Shown piece by piece: positions 52,162 through 60,309 of a stretch of 64,000 bases of DNA. Position 1 is the stretch's first letter, and every line of letters starts with the position of its first letter. Made by a program: the position numbers and the translations under genes. Below the pieces are notes generated by a model. The model was not told the origin of the DNA and ran no database searches. It was given only the letters and a program-made list of their open reading frames with translations. Origin of the DNA: Streptomyces sp. NA04227. Lineage in GTDB: Bacteria > Actinomycetota > Actinomycetes > Streptomycetales > Streptomycetaceae. Location of the stretch: positions 5,321,001 through 5,385,000 of the forward strand of contig NZ_CP054918.1 in assembly GCF_013364195.1 (NCBI RefSeq), in the 5' to 3' direction.

Positions 52162-53670
52162 ATGGCGGAGACGATCGTGGGCCACTGGATCGGAGGCAAG
52201 CCTGTGGCGGCGAGTTCCGCCGCGCGTACGGGCCCCCTGACCGACCCCGCGACCGGCAGGGTGACCGGGCGGGTGGCCTTCGCCGAGGTGGCGGAGGTGG
52301 ACGCGGCGGTGGCCACGGCCAAGGAGGCGTACGGGAGTTGGGGCACGTCCTCGCTCGCGCAGCGCACCTCGGTCCTGTTCGCCTTCCGGGCGCTGCTGGA
52401 CGCGCACCGCGACCAACTGGCCGCGCTGATCACGGCGGAACACGGCAAGGTGCACTCCGACGCTCTCGGCGAGGTGGCGCGCGGCCTGGAGATCGTCGAG
52501 CTGGCGTGCGGGATCACGACGCAGCTCAAGGGCGAGCTGTCCACGCAGGTCTCCAGCGGTGTGGACGTGGCCGCGATCCGGCAGCCGCTCGGCGTCGTGG
52601 CGGGCATCACGCCGTTCAACTTCCCCGCCATGGTGCCGATGTGGATGTTCCCCATGGCGATCGCCTGCGGCAACACCTTCGTCCTCAAGCCGAGCGAGAA
52701 GGACCCCTCGCCCTCCCTCCTGCTCGCCGAACTCCTGGACCGTGCGGGCCTGCCGGGCGGAGTGTTCAACGTCGTCCAGGGCGACCGCGTCGCCGTCGAC
52801 CGCCTCCTGGAACACCCGGACGTAGCGGCCGTTTCCTTCGTGGGCTCCACACCCGTGGCCCGGCACATCCACGCCACGGCCTCGTCAAACGGCAAGCGGG
52901 TACAGGCACTTGGCGGCGCCAAGAACCACATGATGGTCCTGCCCGACGCCGACCTGGACGCGGCGGCGGACGCCGCGGTCTCGGCGGCCTACGGTTCGGC
53001 GGGGGAGCGCTGCATGGCCGTCTCGGCGGTGGTGGCGGTCGGCGCTTCCGGCGACCAACTGGTCGCGAAGATCAAGGAACGCGCGGCCAAGGTCCGTATC
53101 GGCCCCGGCACCGACCCCGACTCCGAGATGGGCCCGCTGATCACCGCCGCCCACCGCGACAAGGTGGCCGGGTACGTCCGGGACGCGGCGGCCCAGGGCA
53201 GCGAAGTCGTCCTGGACGGACGGGACTTCACCGTCGAGGGCCACGAGGGCGGCCACTGGCTCGGCCTGTCCCTCCTGGACCGCGTACCGGTCACCGCCGA
53301 CGCCTACCGCGACGAGATCTTCGGCCCCGTCCTGTGCGTCCTGCGCGCCGAGACCTACGAGGAGGGCCTCGCCCTCATCAACTCCTCGCCCTACGGCAAC
53401 GGTTCGGCCATCTTCACCCGCGACGGCGCCGCCGCCCGCCGTTTCCAACTCGAAGTCCACACCGGCATGGTCGGCGTCAACGTCCCCATCCCCGTCCCCG
53501 TCGGCTACCACTCCTTCGGCGGCTGGAAGGACTCCCTCTTCGGCGACCATCACGTCTACGGCAACGACGGCACCCACTTCTACACCCGGGGCAAGGTCGT
53601 CACGACGCGCTGGGGGGATCCGGCGGCGGGGGCGGTGGGGGTGGATCTGGGGTTTCCTCGGCATGAGTGA
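52162..53670 (+). CDS. mmsA: Methylmalonate-semialdehyde dehydrogenase (acylating)
   Basis: Also called iolA: oxidises malonate semialdehyde or methylmalonate semialdehyde to acetyl-CoA or propionyl-CoA, the last step of inositol (and valine) breakdown. 502 residues of the aldehyde dehydrogenase superfamily: ITPFNFPAMVPMWMFP near 150, FVGSTPVARHIH near 230, catalytic Cys in GSAGERCMAVS near 290, and NPYGNGSAIFTR-like SSPYGNGSAIFTRDG near 410. The ATG at 52162 is fixed by AAGGAG inside the last 9-nt repeat. It lies 132 bases after iolD and completes the plus-strand inositol group. An aldolase (IolJ) gene is not visible. Confidence 0.95.
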   Translation: MAETIVGHWIGGKPVAASSAARTGPLTDPATGRVTGRVAFAEVAEVDAAVATAKEAYGSWGTSSLAQRTSVLFAFRALLDAHRDQLAALITAEHGKVHSDALGEVARGLEIVELACGITTQLKGELSTQVSSGVDVAAIRQPLGVVAGITPFNFPAMVPMWMFPMAIACGNTFVLKPSEKDPSPSLLLAELLDRAGLPGGVFNVVQGDRVAVDRLLEHPDVAAVSFVGSTPVARHIHATASSNGKRVQALGGAKNHMMVLPDADLDAAADAAVSAAYGSAGERCMAVSAVVAVGASGDQLVAKIKERAAKVRIGPGTDPDSEMGPLITAAHRDKVAGYVRDAAAQGSEVVLDGRDFTVEGHEGGHWLGLSLLDRVPVTADAYRDEIFGPVLCVLRAETYEEGLALINSSPYGNGSAIFTRDGAAARRFQLEVHTGMVGVNVPIPVPVGYHSFGGWKDSLFGDHHVYGNDGTHFYTRGKVVTTRWGDPAAGAVGVDLGFPRHE

Positions 53671-53791
53671 CCGGGGGGTTGCCACCGCGAGCGGCGCCGT
53701 GACTGCCCGCGCCCGACCGCGACCACCCGATTTCGCCCCCGGCGCAACGCCACCACCTTCCCTGCGGGCGTCGGCCTCCTAACCTGGAGAG

Positions 53792-54709
53792 GTGAGCAGC
53801 CCTGCGCCCAACTCGGCCCGTGTCATCGCGCTGCGTCCTCTGGCGGCGGCGCCAGTCGGCCTGCCTCAGGCGCCCGGGGGCGGCAGACGGTCGGTGAAGG
53901 AACCGTTGTGGCGGCACATCGTCGGGGGTGTGTTGCGGCGGGAGCGGCTCGCTCAGGGGCGCACCCTCAAGGATGTGGCCGACGCGGCGCGGATCTCGAT
54001 GCCGTACCTCTCCGAGCTGGAGCGCGGACGTAAAGAGGCGTCCTCCGAGGTTCTCGCCGCCGCCGCGCAGGCGCTCGGCCTGGGCCTTGCCGACCTGCTC
54101 GCCCTGACGCACGGTGAACTCCTGCGTCTCGCCCGCGCGAAGGCGACGCCGCTGGCGAAGCCGAGGCAGCGGCCCAGGAGCGTCAACGGGCTTGCCGGGG
54201 TTGGCGTGCGGGATGCCGCGACGGTCGCGGGGACGGTCACCGGTGACGCGGCCGAGGCCGCACCGGACGAAGACGAAGAGGCGGGCGAGGGCCCGGCGCG
54301 CGGTGTCGGTGTGGCCGATCCGCTCGCGGACGGGCAGGACGAGCAGCTCCCGGCAGGCGACGAGGGTCAGGTCGGCGGCGGGGACCTGGAGGGCATCGAC
54401 GGCGATGACCTGGAGGGTGCGGAGCCCGCGTCCACGGAGGGGGCGGGGGCGCCGGCCGCGCCGATCGAGACGGACGGTGCGGTGGCCTCGTACGTAACGG
54501 AGTTGGGCGGGCGTCGGGCCGCGGGGCGGTCGATCCTCGACCGGGCTGCCGACCGTTCCGATTCCCTCGGTTCCTCGGGTTCCTCGGGTTCCTCGGATTG
54601 CTCAGATCTGCCCGATTCCTGGGATCTTGCGGATCGAGTCGAGCGGACCGCTCCGCACCACGGCGCCGTACTGCTCGCGCTGCGCGGCGAGGTACCGCTC
54701 GCCGCCTGA
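53792..54709 (+). CDS. PopR/ClgR-like XRE regulator ending in LAA
   Basis: 305 residues. The helix-turn-helix lies at about 35-100: WRHIVGGVLRRERLAQGRTLKDVADAARISM and PYLSELERGRKEASSEVLAAAAQALG, very like Streptomyces ClgR and PopR, activators of clp genes. Residues about 110-285 are acidic, low complexity and repeat-rich (ending near SSGSSGSSDCSD). The protein ends in GEVPLAA; C-terminal alanines are known to mark PopR and ClgR for ClpP degradation. It is 4.3 kb from a two-gene clpP operon whose promoter holds a PopR-box-like palindrome. The acidic insert makes it much longer than typical family members. The GTG at 53792 has GGAG only two bases away, so the message may be nearly leaderless. 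Confidence 0.75.
   Translation: MSSPAPNSARVIALRPLAAAPVGLPQAPGGGRRSVKEPLWRHIVGGVLRRERLAQGRTLKDVADAARISMPYLSELERGRKEASSEVLAAAAQALGLGLADLLALTHGELLRLARAKATPLAKPRQRPRSVNGLAGVGVRDAATVAGTVTGDAAEAAPDEDEEAGEGPARGVGVADPLADGQDEQLPAGDEGQVGGGDLEGIDGDDLEGAEPASTEGAGAPAAPIETDGAVASYVTELGGRRAAGRSILDRAADRSDSLGSSGSSGSSDCSDLPDSWDLADRVERTAPHHGAVLLALRGEVPLAA
54569..54604 (+). repeat. 9-nt tandem repeat in the PopR-like gene
   Basis: GGTTCCTCG occurs three times in a row plus a degenerate fourth, encoding the Gly-Ser-Ser run near the C-terminus. In-frame unit. Confidence 0.8.
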
Positions 54710-54748
54710 GGCGCGCGACTGTCCCGTCACCCGTCACCCGCGGGCCTC

Positions 54749-55831
54749 TCACCTCGCGGCGTACGGCGACGCCGCGGGGAGTTCCACCGTGATGCGGATT
54801 CCGCCGGTGGGGCGTGGGGTCAGGGTGAGAGTTCCGTCGTGTGCCTGGGTGATGGTTTTGACGATGGCCAGGCCGAGGCCGACTCCCGCATGGTCGGTGT
54901 GGACGCGCTCGGTGCCGCGCTGGAAAGGCTCGGTGAGGGTCGAGAGCAGGTGGGGAGTGAGCTGCTCGCCGGTGTTCTCCACGGTGAAGACGACGGTGTG
55001 GGGGCGGATGCCGGTGTGGACCCACACGTGGCCGCCTTCGGGCAGGTTGTGGACGATCGCGTTCTGTACGAGGTTCGTGGTCAGCTGGAGCAGGAGCGTC
55101 GGCGATCCGCTCGTGAGGGCGATGTCGCCGCTGGTTTCGAGGGTGACGCCGTGCTTTTCCGCGAGAGGGAGGAGCGTTTCGGTGGCTTCTTCGGCCATGA
55201 GGGACAGGTCGACGTGTTCGCGGGTGAAGGCCCGCTGCTCGGCGCGGCTGAGCAGGAGCAGTGCCTCGGTGAGGTCGATGGCCCGGGTGTTGACGGTGTG
55301 GAGGCGCTCGACGAGCTCGCCGGTGTCGTGGTGCGGATCGGTGCGGGCCACGTCGATGAGCGACTTCGAGATCGCCAGCGGGGTGCGCAGCTCGTGAGAG
55401 GCGTTGGCCGCGAACCTGCGCTGCTCCGCGACGTGCGATTCGAGCCGTACGAGCATCGTGTCGAAGGCGTCGGCGAGTTCACGGAACTCGTCCTCGCGGC
55501 CCGGCAGTTGAATGCGATGGGAGAGTGACCCGTTCGCGGCCGTGCGGGTCGCGTGCGTGATGCGGTTCAGCGGGGCGAGCATGCGGCCGGCGAGGAACCA
55601 CCCTCCGACGAGGCCGAACACCAGCAGGAACAGCATCGTGGTCGACGCGATCGGCGCGAAGTCGCGTACGACGGACAGGCTGTAGCCGGGTTCGAAGACG
55701 AGCCCGACGTGCTTCACACGCGTCAGGAACCACCACCCGGCGACGAGCATCAGGGCTCCGGCCACCATGACGAATCCGGTGTAGCTGAGGGTGAGTTTGA
55801 GGCGCACGCTCAGCCCGGGCCGCCTACCCAC
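54749..55831 (-). CDS. OmpR-family sensor histidine kinase
   Basis: 360 residues. Two TM helices (about 14-37 and 60-82) flank a very short outer loop of about 20 residues, followed by HAMP (RMLAPLNRITHATR) and HisKA with ASHELRTPL (His 146), then an ATPase domain with NLVQNAIVHN (N box), VENTGEQL and GVGLGLAIVKTI (G box). The GTG at 55831 overlaps the response regulator stop by eight bases and has GAGGGA upstream. The minimal sensor domain suggests detection within the membrane, for example of cell-wall antibiotic or envelope stress. It sits beside a VanY-type carboxypeptidase gene. Confidence 0.9.
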   Translation of the reverse strand: MGRRPGLSVRLKLTLSYTGFVMVAGALMLVAGWWFLTRVKHVGLVFEPGYSLSVVRDFAPIASTTMLFLLVFGLVGGWFLAGRMLAPLNRITHATRTAANGSLSHRIQLPGREDEFRELADAFDTMLVRLESHVAEQRRFAANASHELRTPLAISKSLIDVARTDPHHDTGELVERLHTVNTRAIDLTEALLLLSRAEQRAFTREHVDLSLMAEEATETLLPLAEKHGVTLETSGDIALTSGSPTLLLQLTTNLVQNAIVHNLPEGGHVWVHTGIRPHTVVFTVENTGEQLTPHLLSTLTEPFQRGTERVHTDHAGVGLGLAIVKTITQAHDGTLTLTPRPTGGIRITVELPAASPYAAR

Positions 55832-56519
55832 GGCTCCCTCCCTCGCTTTCGGCGCCGGGGGCTGTGTCGATGCGGTAGCCGACGCCCGGCACGGTGACGA
55901 TGAGCCAGGGTTCGCCGAGACGCTTGCGCAGGGCCGAGACGGTGATGCGTACGGCGTTGGTGAACGGGTCGGCGTTCTCGTCCCACGCGCGTTCCAGGAG
56001 CTCTTCGGCGCTGACGACGCCTCCTTCGGCGGCGACGAGGACTTCGAGCACGGCGAACTGTTTCCGGGTGAGCGCGACGTAGCGGTCGTCGCGGTAGACC
56101 TCGCGGCGGAAGGGATCCAGCCGCAGACCGGCGATCTCCCGTACGGGGGGCCTGTTGTGCGCCCGCCTGCGGTCGAGTGCCCTGAGCCGCATGACGAGTT
56201 CACGGAGTTCGAACGGTTTGGTGAGGTAGTCGTCCGCGCCGAGTTCGAACCCGGAGGCCTTGTCGTCGAGTCGGTCGGCAGCGGTCAGCATGAGGATCGG
56301 CATGCCGCTGCCGGAGGCGACGATGCGGCTGGCGATCTCGTCGCCGGACGGTCCGGGGATGTCGCGGTCGAGGATGGCGATGTCGTAGGTGTTGAAGCCG
56401 AGCAGCTCCAGAGCGGTGTCGCCGTCACCGGCGATGTCGGCCGCGATCGCCTCCAGACGCAGGCCATCGCGGACGGCTTCGGCCAGGTAGGGCTCGTCCT
56501 CGACGATCAAGACACGCAT
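55824..56519 (-). CDS. OmpR-family response regulator
   Basis: 231 residues. Receiver domain with Glu 7/Asp 8, phosphoacceptor Asp 51 (AILDRDIPGPSGDE), LTAADRL and YLTKPFEL, then a winged-helix DNA-binding domain (about 128-222; LTRKQFAVLEVLVAAEGGVVSAEELLERAW, VPGVGYRI). The ATG at 56519 gives the standard MRVLIVEDEP start. Divergent from the vanY-like gene, with only about 87 bases between, holding direct and inverted repeats; control of that gene is very likely. Its partner kinase overlaps downstream. Confidence 0.92.
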   Translation of the reverse strand: MRVLIVEDEPYLAEAVRDGLRLEAIAADIAGDGDTALELLGFNTYDIAILDRDIPGPSGDEIASRIVASGSGMPILMLTAADRLDDKASGFELGADDYLTKPFELRELVMRLRALDRRRAHNRPPVREIAGLRLDPFRREVYRDDRYVALTRKQFAVLEVLVAAEGGVVSAEELLERAWDENADPFTNAVRITVSALRKRLGEPWLIVTVPGVGYRIDTAPGAESEGGSRG

Positions 56520-56538
56520 GTTCTCAAGGCTACGAGTC

Positions 56539-56577
56539 GGCACATATCGTCGGCGTATCGAAAACCGCATACGTGCC
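56539..56577. promoter_or_regulatory. Divergent promoter repeats between the response regulator and vanY-like gene
   Basis: GGCACATAT and ATACGTGCC form 9-bp arms with one mismatch, and TATCG occurs twice 11 bases apart inside. OmpR-type regulators bind direct repeats spaced about one turn, so this is a good operator candidate. Confidence 0.45.
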
Positions 56578-56606
56578 GGCAACAGCGCGTTGCCTTCACT
56601 GGCGGC

Positions 56607-57380
56607 GTGACTCGAACCCCAGCATCAGCACGGACAACACCCCGGCGGGTAATGCCCCGGCGGGTTCGCTGGCTGATGGTCGTCGGCCTGACCGTCGGCA
56701 CAGCGGTGATCGCCGGAGCGGTCCTCGCCCACCAGGCGCCGGAGTCCTCGCACCCCCACCGGTCGTCCGCTGGCGATCCTCTTTCGTCCCGTTCGCCGTC
56801 CGCGCCTTCCCCGCCGCTCTCGTTGCCCCGGCGCCCGTCGGGCGCGGGGCCCTCGACGGCGCCCGGAAGCGAGCATCGTGATGCCAGCCCTGGTGATGCC
56901 CGTGGTGATGGCCGTGGTGACGGCCCGAGCCAGGCCGACGGGGCCGTCCCCGACGGTGTGACGGTCTTCGACGACGCGATTCCGGCGGTGGCCAACCTCG
57001 ACCCCGGTCTGCTCAAGGCCCTCCGCCGGGCCGCGAAGGACGCCGCCGCCGAGGGAGTCGAGTTCCAGGTCAACAGCGGCTGGCGTTCCCCGGAGTATCA
57101 GGAGCGGCTTCTTCGCGAGGCGGTCTCCACGTACGGGTCCGAGGAAGAGGCCGCGCGATGGGTGGCCACCCCGGCGACGTCTCCTCATGTGTCGGGGGAG
57201 GCGGTCGACATCGGGGGCGCCGATGCGACGGCGTGGCTGGCCGGGCACGGCGCCGCGTACGGGCTGTGCCCGATCTACCGGAACGAACCCTGGCACTACG
57301 AACTGCGCGCCTACGCGATCGACCGTGGCTGCCCCGGGATGTACGCCGACCCCACCCGGGACCCGCGGATGCGGCGGTGA
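56607..57380 (+). CDS. VanY-type D-alanyl-D-alanine carboxypeptidase
   Basis: 257 residues; extracytoplasmic M15B metallopeptidase removing the terminal D-Ala from peptidoglycan stems. A Pro/Arg-rich N-terminus and one TM helix (about 24-43) anchor it, then a Ser/Pro/Gly/Asp linker (about 45-115). The catalytic domain has NSGWRSPEYQERL, SPHVSGEAVDIG (zinc-binding His and Asp) and NEPWHYEL (Glu and His). Start GTG 56607 or ATG 56652; neither has a strong ribosome site. Divergent from an OmpR two-component system. VanY enzymes help glycopeptide resistance, but no vanHAX genes are here, so a cell-wall remodelling role is equally possible. Confidence 0.88.
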   Translation: MTRTPASARTTPRRVMPRRVRWLMVVGLTVGTAVIAGAVLAHQAPESSHPHRSSAGDPLSSRSPSAPSPPLSLPRRPSGAGPSTAPGSEHRDASPGDARGDGRGDGPSQADGAVPDGVTVFDDAIPAVANLDPGLLKALRRAAKDAAAEGVEFQVNSGWRSPEYQERLLREAVSTYGSEEEAARWVATPATSPHVSGEAVDIGGADATAWLAGHGAAYGLCPIYRNEPWHYELRAYAIDRGCPGMYADPTRDPRMRR

Positions 57381-57451
57381 ACGGCTTGCGGGACGCCGTG
57401 AACAGCGCGACAGGGCGACCACAGCGCGACAGCAAGACAGTGCGACGACAG

Positions 57452-57505
57452 CACGGACAGAACGAACAGCACACACAGAACGAACAGCACGGACAGAACG
57501 AACAG
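57452..57505 (+). repeat. 18-nt tandem repeat, three copies
   Basis: CACGGACAGAACGAACAG three times (the middle copy has two changes), in the gap between the vanY-like and EEP genes, preceded by looser GCGACA repeats. Confidence 0.85.
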
Positions 57506-57533
57506 CATGAAGAGCAGTGAGCGAGGACGGGCG

Positions 57534-58676
57534 ATGACGCAGGTGGAAACGGCGGAGACCGGGAAGGGCGGCGGTCCGGCGGAGACAGGTGCGCCGGGTA
57601 CCCGAGCCGGTGCCCCGGCGGCCGGAATCGGCGGAACGTGGCGCGCGCGTACGCAACGGGCGATCCGCGTCCTCCGCGTCCTCCGCGTCCTCCGCGTCCT
57701 CCGCGTCCTCCGCGTCCTCCGCGAGCCGGAGCCTTGGCAGCGCGGCCTGGTGATCGCGGCGCTGGCCCTCGTGTTGGGCCTGCTCATGCTCTGGCACGCG
57801 CGGATCACCGACCGTCGTGGCCTCGGCAGTCTGGTGGAGACCTTCCTGCCGTGGTTCGGCCTGTTCGTCCCGGTGCTGCTTGCCGCCGCGTTGTGGCGCC
57901 GTTCCGCCTCCGCCGTGGTCGCGCTGCTGCTGCCGACCTTGGTGTGGCTGAATCTCTTCGGTGGGCTGCTCCGCGACAAGTCCCAGTCGGGCGGTGACCT
58001 CACGGTGGTCAGCCACAACGTCGCCGCCGAGAATTCCGACCCGGCCGGTACCGCCCGCGACTTGGCCGCCTCCGGCGCGGACGTACTGGCACTGGAGGAG
58101 ATCAGTCAGCAGGCCAGGGGCACGTACGAGAGCGAGTTGGCGAAGGCGTACCCGTACCACTCCGTACAGGGCACGGTCGGGTTGTGGAGCAAGCTGCCGC
58201 TGTCGGACACCCGGCCGGTCGACACCGAGCAGGACGTCGGGCCGCTGGGGGACGCCAAGCTGGCCGACACCCGGGCGCTGCGCACCACGGTGGCCACCGA
58301 GCACGGGCCGCTGGCGGTGTACGTGGCCCACTTGGGGTCCGTACGGATGAGTCCCAGGTCGGGCTTCGGGACGGAGACGCGGGACAGAAACGCCCGGGCG
58401 CTCGGCGAGGCCCTCGCCGCCGAGCGGAACGAGCGGGTGGTCCTGCTCGGTGACCTGAACGGGACCATGGACGACCGCGTGTTCGACGCCATCACCTCGC
58501 GGATGCGCTCCGTCCAGGACGCGGCCGGGCAGGGCTTCGGCTTCACCTGGCCCGCGGAGTTCCCGGTTGCGCGGATCGACCAGATACTGGTCCGCGGCGT
58601 GGAACCGAGGAGCGCGTGGCTGCTGCCGGAGACCGGTAGCGACCACTTGCCGGTGGCGGCCGAAGTGAGCTGGTGA
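57534..58676 (+). CDS. Membrane-bound endonuclease/exonuclease/phosphatase (EEP) family protein
   Basis: 380 residues. An N-terminal cytoplasmic region with six tandem RVL units (about 45-62) precedes three TM helices (about 70-145), then an outside EEP domain: VVSHNVAAENSDP (Asn), LALEEIS (metal-binding Glu), VYVAHLGS (His), LLGDLNGTMDD (Asp and Asn) and GSDHLPVAAE (catalytic Asp-His). Family members hydrolyse phosphodiesters, from nucleic acids to lipid head groups; with this topology the substrate is probably extracellular. ATG 57534 is chosen for GAGGA six bases upstream. It ends before a perfect 13-bp hairpin. Confidence 0.85.
   Translation: MTQVETAETGKGGGPAETGAPGTRAGAPAAGIGGTWRARTQRAIRVLRVLRVLRVLRVLRVLREPEPWQRGLVIAALALVLGLLMLWHARITDRRGLGSLVETFLPWFGLFVPVLLAAALWRRSASAVVALLLPTLVWLNLFGGLLRDKSQSGGDLTVVSHNVAAENSDPAGTARDLAASGADVLALEEISQQARGTYESELAKAYPYHSVQGTVGLWSKLPLSDTRPVDTEQDVGPLGDAKLADTRALRTTVATEHGPLAVYVAHLGSVRMSPRSGFGTETRDRNARALGEALAAERNERVVLLGDLNGTMDDRVFDAITSRMRSVQDAAGQGFGFTWPAEFPVARIDQILVRGVEPRSAWLLPETGSDHLPVAAEVSW
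57666..57719 (+). repeat. 9-nt tandem repeat, six copies, in the EEP gene
   Basis: CGCGTCCTC repeated six times without change, encoding RVL six times in frame. The perfect identity suggests recent expansion by slippage. Confidence 0.95.
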
Positions 58677-58689
58677 ACGTCAACACTGA

Positions 58690-58827
58690 GTCACAGTTGG
58701 CTTCCTGTACCGGGCGGTGCTGCGGTTCGACCGCTTCACGCCGGCCTATTCGCCCGAGGGCCCTGTCATCGACTGGACCGGAGAGTTCGACGCGTGGCTC
58801 GATCAACTACGGCCAACGGCCCGCCCT
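58690..58827 (+). other. Possible gene remnant before the terminator
   Basis: Just after a stop, one frame reads a plausible protein fragment (FLYRAVLRFDRFTPAYSPEG, then VIDWTGEFDAWLDQLRP) with no ribosome site and no natural end before the hairpin. It may be the tail of a decayed gene. Nothing else is visible in 58677-58948 apart from the terminator. Confidence 0.25.
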
Positions 58828-58860
58828 GAGACCGGCGCCCGAAGCATGGGCGCCGGTCTC
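58828..58860. terminator. Bidirectional terminator between the EEP and clpP genes
   Basis: GAGACCGGCGCCC and GGGCGCCGGTCTC form a perfect 13-bp stem with a 7-base loop followed by ATGTTGT. Confidence 0.9.
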
Positions 58861-58948
58861 ATGTTGTCGTGTCGCGGCCGCCGCTCGCCCGCATCAGGCA
58901 CGCCCCCCCCGGGGCAGCGGCTTCAGGTAGCCGCCCCCGGCAGGACCT

Positions 58949-59557
58949 TCAAGCAGCCGCGTGCCCTGTCCGCTTGCTGAGCACCTCGTCGGCCAGCCCG
59001 TAGGCCACCGCCTCGGCGGCCGTGAAGACCTTGTCCCGGTCCATGTCCGCGCGCAGGGTGGCGATGTCGTGGTGGCTGTGGCGGGCCAGGACCTCCTCCA
59101 CCTGGGAGCGGATCCGGAGCATCTCCTTGGCCTGGATGCTGAGGTCGGCGGCCGTGCCCTGCTGGCCCCCGCTGGCGGGCTGGCGCAGCAGAACCCGGGC
59201 GTGCTCCAGGATGAACCGGCGGCCCGGGTCGCCGCCCGCGAGCAGGACGGCGGCGGTCGAGGCGGCCTGCCCGACGCAGAAGGTCGAGATGGGCGCGCCG
59301 ACGAAGCTCATCGTGTCGTAGATGGCCATGAGCGAGGTGTACGAGCCGCCGGGGGAGTTGATGTAGATCGCGATCTCCCGGTCCGGGGCCGAGGATTCGA
59401 GGTGCAGCAGCTGGGCGATGACGACGTTCGCGACGCCGTCGTCGATCTCAGTCCCGAGGAAGATGATCCGCTCGGAGAGCAGGCTGCTGTAGATGTCGTA
59501 CGCGCGCTCGCCCTGGGTGGTCCGCTGCACGACGGTCGGAATCGTGTACTGGCTCAT
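58949..59557 (-). CDS. clpP: ClpP-like protease subunit lacking the catalytic His
   Basis: 202 residues, ClpP fold throughout ([52 protein letters not shown]). The nucleophile Ser 100 is in [13 protein letters not shown] and Asp 175 in MDRDKVF, but the usual HQP motif is RQP: Arg 125 replaces the catalytic His. The subunit is therefore probably inactive or altered, acting as a structural or regulatory ring partner of the active ClpP encoded one base upstream. It ends GHAAA. Paired clpP3-clpP4-type operons in Streptomyces are activated by PopR when ClpP1/P2 fails. Confidence 0.9.
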   Translation of the reverse strand: MSQYTIPTVVQRTTQGERAYDIYSSLLSERIIFLGTEIDDGVANVVIAQLLHLESSAPDREIAIYINSPGGSYTSLMAIYDTMSFVGAPISTFCVGQAASTAAVLLAGGDPGRRFILEHARVLLRQPASGGQQGTAADLSIQAKEMLRIRSQVEEVLARHSHHDIATLRADMDRDKVFTAAEAVAYGLADEVLSKRTGHAAA

Positions 59558-59558
59558 C

Positions 59559-60212
59559 TCAGATCCCCGTCTTCCGCCGCGAGCCCGCGGGCCGTACGTC
59601 GTCCATGCTCGCCACGACCCCGTCGACCATGCCGTAGGCCTTGGCCTCCTCGGCCGTGAACCAGCGGTCGCGGGCGCCGTCCCGGGCGATGGTCTCCTCG
59701 CTCTGGCCGGTGTGCGAGGCGGTGATCCGCTCGATGGTCTTCTTGATGAACTCCAGGTTCTCCGCCTGGATCGCGATGTCGGCGGTGGTGCCGCCGATGC
59801 CCCCCGAGGGCTGGTGCATCATGATCCGCGCGTTCGGCAGCGCGAAGCGCTTGCCCGGAGTGCCGACACTGAGCAGGAACTGCCCCATGCTCGCGGCGAA
59901 TCCCATCACGAGCGTCGAGACGTCGTTGGGGATGAGCTGCATGGTGTCGTAGATGGCGAGCCCGGCGGTCACCGATCCGCCGGGGCTGTTGATGTACAGA
60001 CTGATGTCGGTACGCGGATCCTCCGCCGACAGCAACAGCATCTGCGCACAGATCCGGTTCGCCGAGACCTCGTCCACCTGCGTACCGAGGAACACGATCC
60101 GCTGGTGAAGCAGTTGGGCGGCCAGATGGTCGTCGAACCGGGAAGGCTGCGTGTCGCCCTCCTCGGCCCGGGGGCGCAGGGCTGGGTTCCAGCCCGTGGT
60201 GAGTACTGACAT
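59559..60212 (-). CDS. clpP: ATP-dependent Clp protease proteolytic subunit
   Basis: 217 residues with the complete triad: Ser 108 ([12 protein letters not shown]), His 133 (MMHQPSGG) and Asp 182 ([12 protein letters not shown]). The N-terminal 20-25 residues are likely a propeptide. It forms the chamber of an AAA+ driven protease with ClpX or ClpC. The ATG at 60212 has GAGGAGGG at ideal spacing. It is the first gene of a tight operon: the second clpP-like gene starts one base after its stop. A 6-3-6 inverted repeat about 100 bases upstream resembles the PopR box. Confidence 0.93.
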   Translation of the reverse strand: MSVLTTGWNPALRPRAEEGDTQPSRFDDHLAAQLLHQRIVFLGTQVDEVSANRICAQMLLLSAEDPRTDISLYINSPGGSVTAGLAIYDTMQLIPNDVSTLVMGFAASMGQFLLSVGTPGKRFALPNARIMMHQPSGGIGGTTADIAIQAENLEFIKKTIERITASHTGQSEETIARDGARDRWFTAEEAKAYGMVDGVVASMDDVRPAGSRRKTGI

Positions 60213-60309
60213 GGACCCTCCTCGTGGGTACGGCGCACTCGGCGTCGACGCGTATGTCCACTGTCGGAGAGGGAAGGGCGCGGGGTAAGGCATCTTGGCC
60301 TGCGGCAGA

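Noticed and set aside
56607..57380. Glycopeptide-resistance cluster
   Set aside because: vanY-like gene and a two-component system are present, but no vanH, vanA or vanX homologue is in the window.
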